DNA of 45,359 bases, taken from contig JAAVTG010000861.1 in assembly GCA_011947345.1 (NCBI GenBank), positions 1-45,359 on the forward strand. Reading direction: 5' to 3'. The DNA comes from Phytophthora quininea (Eukaryota; Oomycota; Peronosporomycetes; Peronosporales; Peronosporaceae). The translations under genes were made by a program, and so were the position numbers. A model generated the notes under the pieces. The model did not search any database. It saw only the letters and a list, made by a program, of their open reading frames with translations, and was not told where the DNA came from. Of this stretch, positions 43,001-45,359 are shown piece after piece; position 1 is the first letter of the stretch, and each line of letters starts with the position of its first letter.

Positions 43001-45359
43001 GAAGACTCGTTTTCTAGCAATGGGCATTGAGCTACTCCAACTACTGTTTAGTTATGAGACCGAGCTGCACGGTAATGTTGTGCGGGAGCTCGCTCGATGT
43101 CTTGTTGGGACGATGCAATTACGTCTGACAGTTGCAGAGAAAGATTTCTTCGCTAATAGTGTCGCTGCAGAGGATTCCCCGCCATCTTCGTCTTCATCCT
43201 CGCTCTACCATTCTGAGGGTTCTATTGATTCTGCAGACCCGTACGCGACTGGCGTGTCGCTGAATTTTACGTCAAGGATGTTGTCTCGCTTTCAGACGTC
43301 TTCATCTCATGGCAGTCTTTTCCAAGCTCTATCGAGTTCTGTGAGCAAGGGGCCACCTTCAACGAATACGAACTCATCGCTAACTCGCTCAACTCGACAA
43401 GAGCGGAATCGACTGCAAGAATTGCTACGCCAACTCTTCGATTCTGAATTTAAGCTGCTGCATACGACGACCACAGCACTCACTTTACTGGCTGTACTCG
43501 CGCCGATGTCGGTGCTCGACCAACTTGACGAAATCTTGCAATGTTTCCGTGGATGTGTCACAACAGTGGAAGGCGATTTTCGCCCGGATGCGTTTGTTGC
43601 CGTGCTTGAAATGCTCAGTGTTCTAGCACCTCTGCTATCGCGTAATCCTGCTGATAACGCGTTAGCAGCTCGCAAGACATTTGTGGAGGCGCTATTACTC
43701 GGGTTTGAGTACGCAAAGTCGCGCCACTTAGCATATCTTTCGTTTCGTTTGCTGTGTCAAGTAATCCTTCAGAGCCAACGCACCGAGAAAATCTTGCTTG
43801 CTGACCTCGCGTTGCCGACGCTGCAGCAATGTACACGCCGTGCTAACAGTTTGCTTGCGGAGGCTGCAGTTGACTTTTTGATGTGCTTTGCTTACTCTCG
43901 ATCAGTGCTGCTTCCCTCAGCGCTGGCGAGTCGCCCATTACTTGGCAACGAAGAGGAAGAGTCCTCCGAGACCACCGGGAAACAATCGAAATGTTGGGTT
44001 TATAATCAAACTTTGCTGACGATCACGACGAATTCCAGGGAAATTCGTCGCTTGTGGTCCGAAGGGCTAACTGCACGAGTCAGTGGAAACTCGATGCACG
44101 TCATAGTCAACTAGTGGATTTGGATTTTAACTCCGGCGGTGGAAGTGAAGGAATTAAGTCCTCGGCGCGTCAAGGTCAACGTCAGCAAGAGACTTTTGGT
44201 TCAAGGACCAGTACAACTAAGCGGGCAGCCCTTCCAGCTGAGCTGCGTCCATCTTATCAAAGCCCAGCGTCATCTGGGCTGTTTGAAACGTCACAACTAC
44301 CTGGGATTTTACCAAGTGATGAAAGTGGAGACTTGGGTCTTTCCTCTGAAGAGAAAGAAGAAAACGGTTGCGACCAGTACCAGGAAGGCCCAGTGGGAAC
44401 TAGTAGTGAATCTACACAGGCAGAACCATTGCGGGATGATACTAGGAGCGAAGCGTTTCACCATTCAGCCGCACCAACAGCGTTGCCACCATTGCCAGCA
44501 TATGATGGCATTGGCGGATCGCCGTCATATTACTGTGAAAGCGCTCCAGGTAAGGTTGCAAAATATGCATCACAGGTATTTGTGTCTCATGATATTATTA
44601 TGTCTATTTAGTACGTCGTCAACCCGCCGCGGCGCATCGCGCTCGAGAAGTACTAACCAAACAAAGGGTGATCGAGGACGTGAATCCCCTCCCGACAAGA
44701 AGTCGCTCATTCGAGTCATTCATGAAGATGTTGAGGAGCATGGTGACGAATTCGAAGGAGATTCTATTGTGCAGGACATTGAAGATACCAGTGCCATGGA
44801 CGCATTTAAGCTGGATGACAATGCTGAGGAAGTTACTACCGCACGGACAACGAGTTCAAGGGTTGCGCGGTTTGATGGTCCACCACCTACCGACGATGAA
44901 CGTTTAAAGCCTCCTGAAGAGGAACAGTACGACCCTATGTATTTGATGATGCAGCTATTCGATCTCACAGCAGAAAACCGCCCACAACTGCTCACCGACG
45001 GGCCATCGTTGAAATTGGCTCTCAGCGTGCTGGATCGTACTCCAGAGTACGAGACGCACAAAATCGGCCTGCTGTACGTCCGCAATGGGACCCAATCATC
45101 GGAATCCTCGATCTTAGGAAATGTTGGCGGGTCACTGCGATACCTTCGTTTTCTGCGTGGTCTTGGAACCTTCACGAAATTGGAAGGACTCCTGGGTATA
45201 CAGGTGGCCTCGACACGACTAACAACAGTGATGGGAAGTTTGGTCTTATCTACAAGGACCCATGTGCACAGGTATGTTCCTTTCGCACTATTCCCTATGT
45301 CTCTAGCCCAACCTTTGCTGATTTACTTGCAGATTATGTTTCACGTAGCGACCATGATG
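40063..45359 (+). CDS. TSC2: Tuberin (TSC2) homologue, 3' end outside the window
   Basis: Tuberin is the GTPase-activating subunit of the TSC complex, which turns off Rheb and so restrains TOR signalling. The N-terminal HEAT-rich region shows family landmarks, for example NPGVRALAFDVVQLCL and RGSVFFVGMSCWGSQRV…VIFEVILSLQRLIKSLG, close to animal RGAVFFVGM…VVSYEIVLSITRLIKK. A long helical middle follows (41460-44100), then a Ser-rich linker, an intron (44550-44611), and the start of the Rap/Ran-GAP domain at about 45045: PEYETHKIGLLYV, GSLRYLRFLRGLG, YTGGLDTTNNSDGKFGLIYKD, then after an intron (45272-45332) IMFHVATMM. The GAP Asn-thumb would lie beyond the window. The frame drops by one at about 40190, 40785, 41275, 41440, 44095, 44650 and 45195, mostly in G or T runs; homology continues across each break, so missing bases are likely. 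Start at 40063 is the best ATG. Confidence 0.88.

Noticed and set aside
1..45359. Secreted RXLR or Crinkler effector genes
   Set aside because: No short ORF combined a signal peptide with an RXLR or LFLAK motif.

Overview
The window looks like nuclear DNA of an oomycete, most likely a Phytophthora-like species. The support is GC-rich coding exons, short GT-AG introns of about 60-75 nt, a 16-nt oomycete-type Initiator (GCTCATTYYNCAWTTT) upstream of the pyruvate phosphate dikinase genes, and a protein set that includes glycolytic-type pyruvate phosphate dikinase (PPDK) and a tuberin homologue. No rRNA, tRNA, CRISPR or RXLR effector gene was recognised.

Layout. 1-3.9 kb: a mitochondrial-type RCC1-repeat gene (+) and, convergent with it, a SANT-domain Cramped-like gene (-). 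4.3-11.9 kb: four Kv-beta/aldo-keto reductase (AKR) genes. A and B are intronless on the minus strand. C and D have four exons on the plus strand. Intron 2 of C holds a complete but decayed 1,437-bp hAT transposon with a perfect 8-bp target-site duplication. 10.9-24.1 kb: a 5.46-kb near-identical inverted repeat whose arms each carry a PPDK gene, a 1.14-kb repeat unit R with a PPDK pseudogene fragment, and an AKR 3' part. The spacer is 2.28 kb and holds a third R copy. 24.1-28.3 kb: an AT-rich gap, then a fused trehalose-6-phosphate synthase/phosphatase gene. 28.5-40 kb: an ALDH10-type aminoaldehyde/betaine-aldehyde dehydrogenase, three ethanolamine/amino-acid permease genes and a copper amine oxidase. 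Two of the permeases are identical and lie in a second inverted repeat of 2.65 kb; the third, diverged copy lies in its spacer. 40 kb to the end: a TSC2 (tuberin) gene, cut by the window edge at the start of its Rap/Ran-GAP domain.

How the genes may work together. Permease, copper amine oxidase and ALDH10 form a chemically coherent route: amine import, oxidation to an aldehyde with release of ammonia and hydrogen peroxide, and oxidation of the aldehyde to an acid such as a betaine or GABA. Trehalose synthesis is adjacent, so osmolyte metabolism is a reasonable theme. This is inference from context. PPDK duplication may raise glycolytic or gluconeogenic capacity.

Caution. About fifteen reading frames that are otherwise well conserved break by an apparent loss of one base, nearly always in or near a homopolymer and always in the same direction. 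That looks more like residual base-calling deletions in the assembly than real gene decay, so most broken genes are reported as CDS with a frameshift rather than as pseudogenes.
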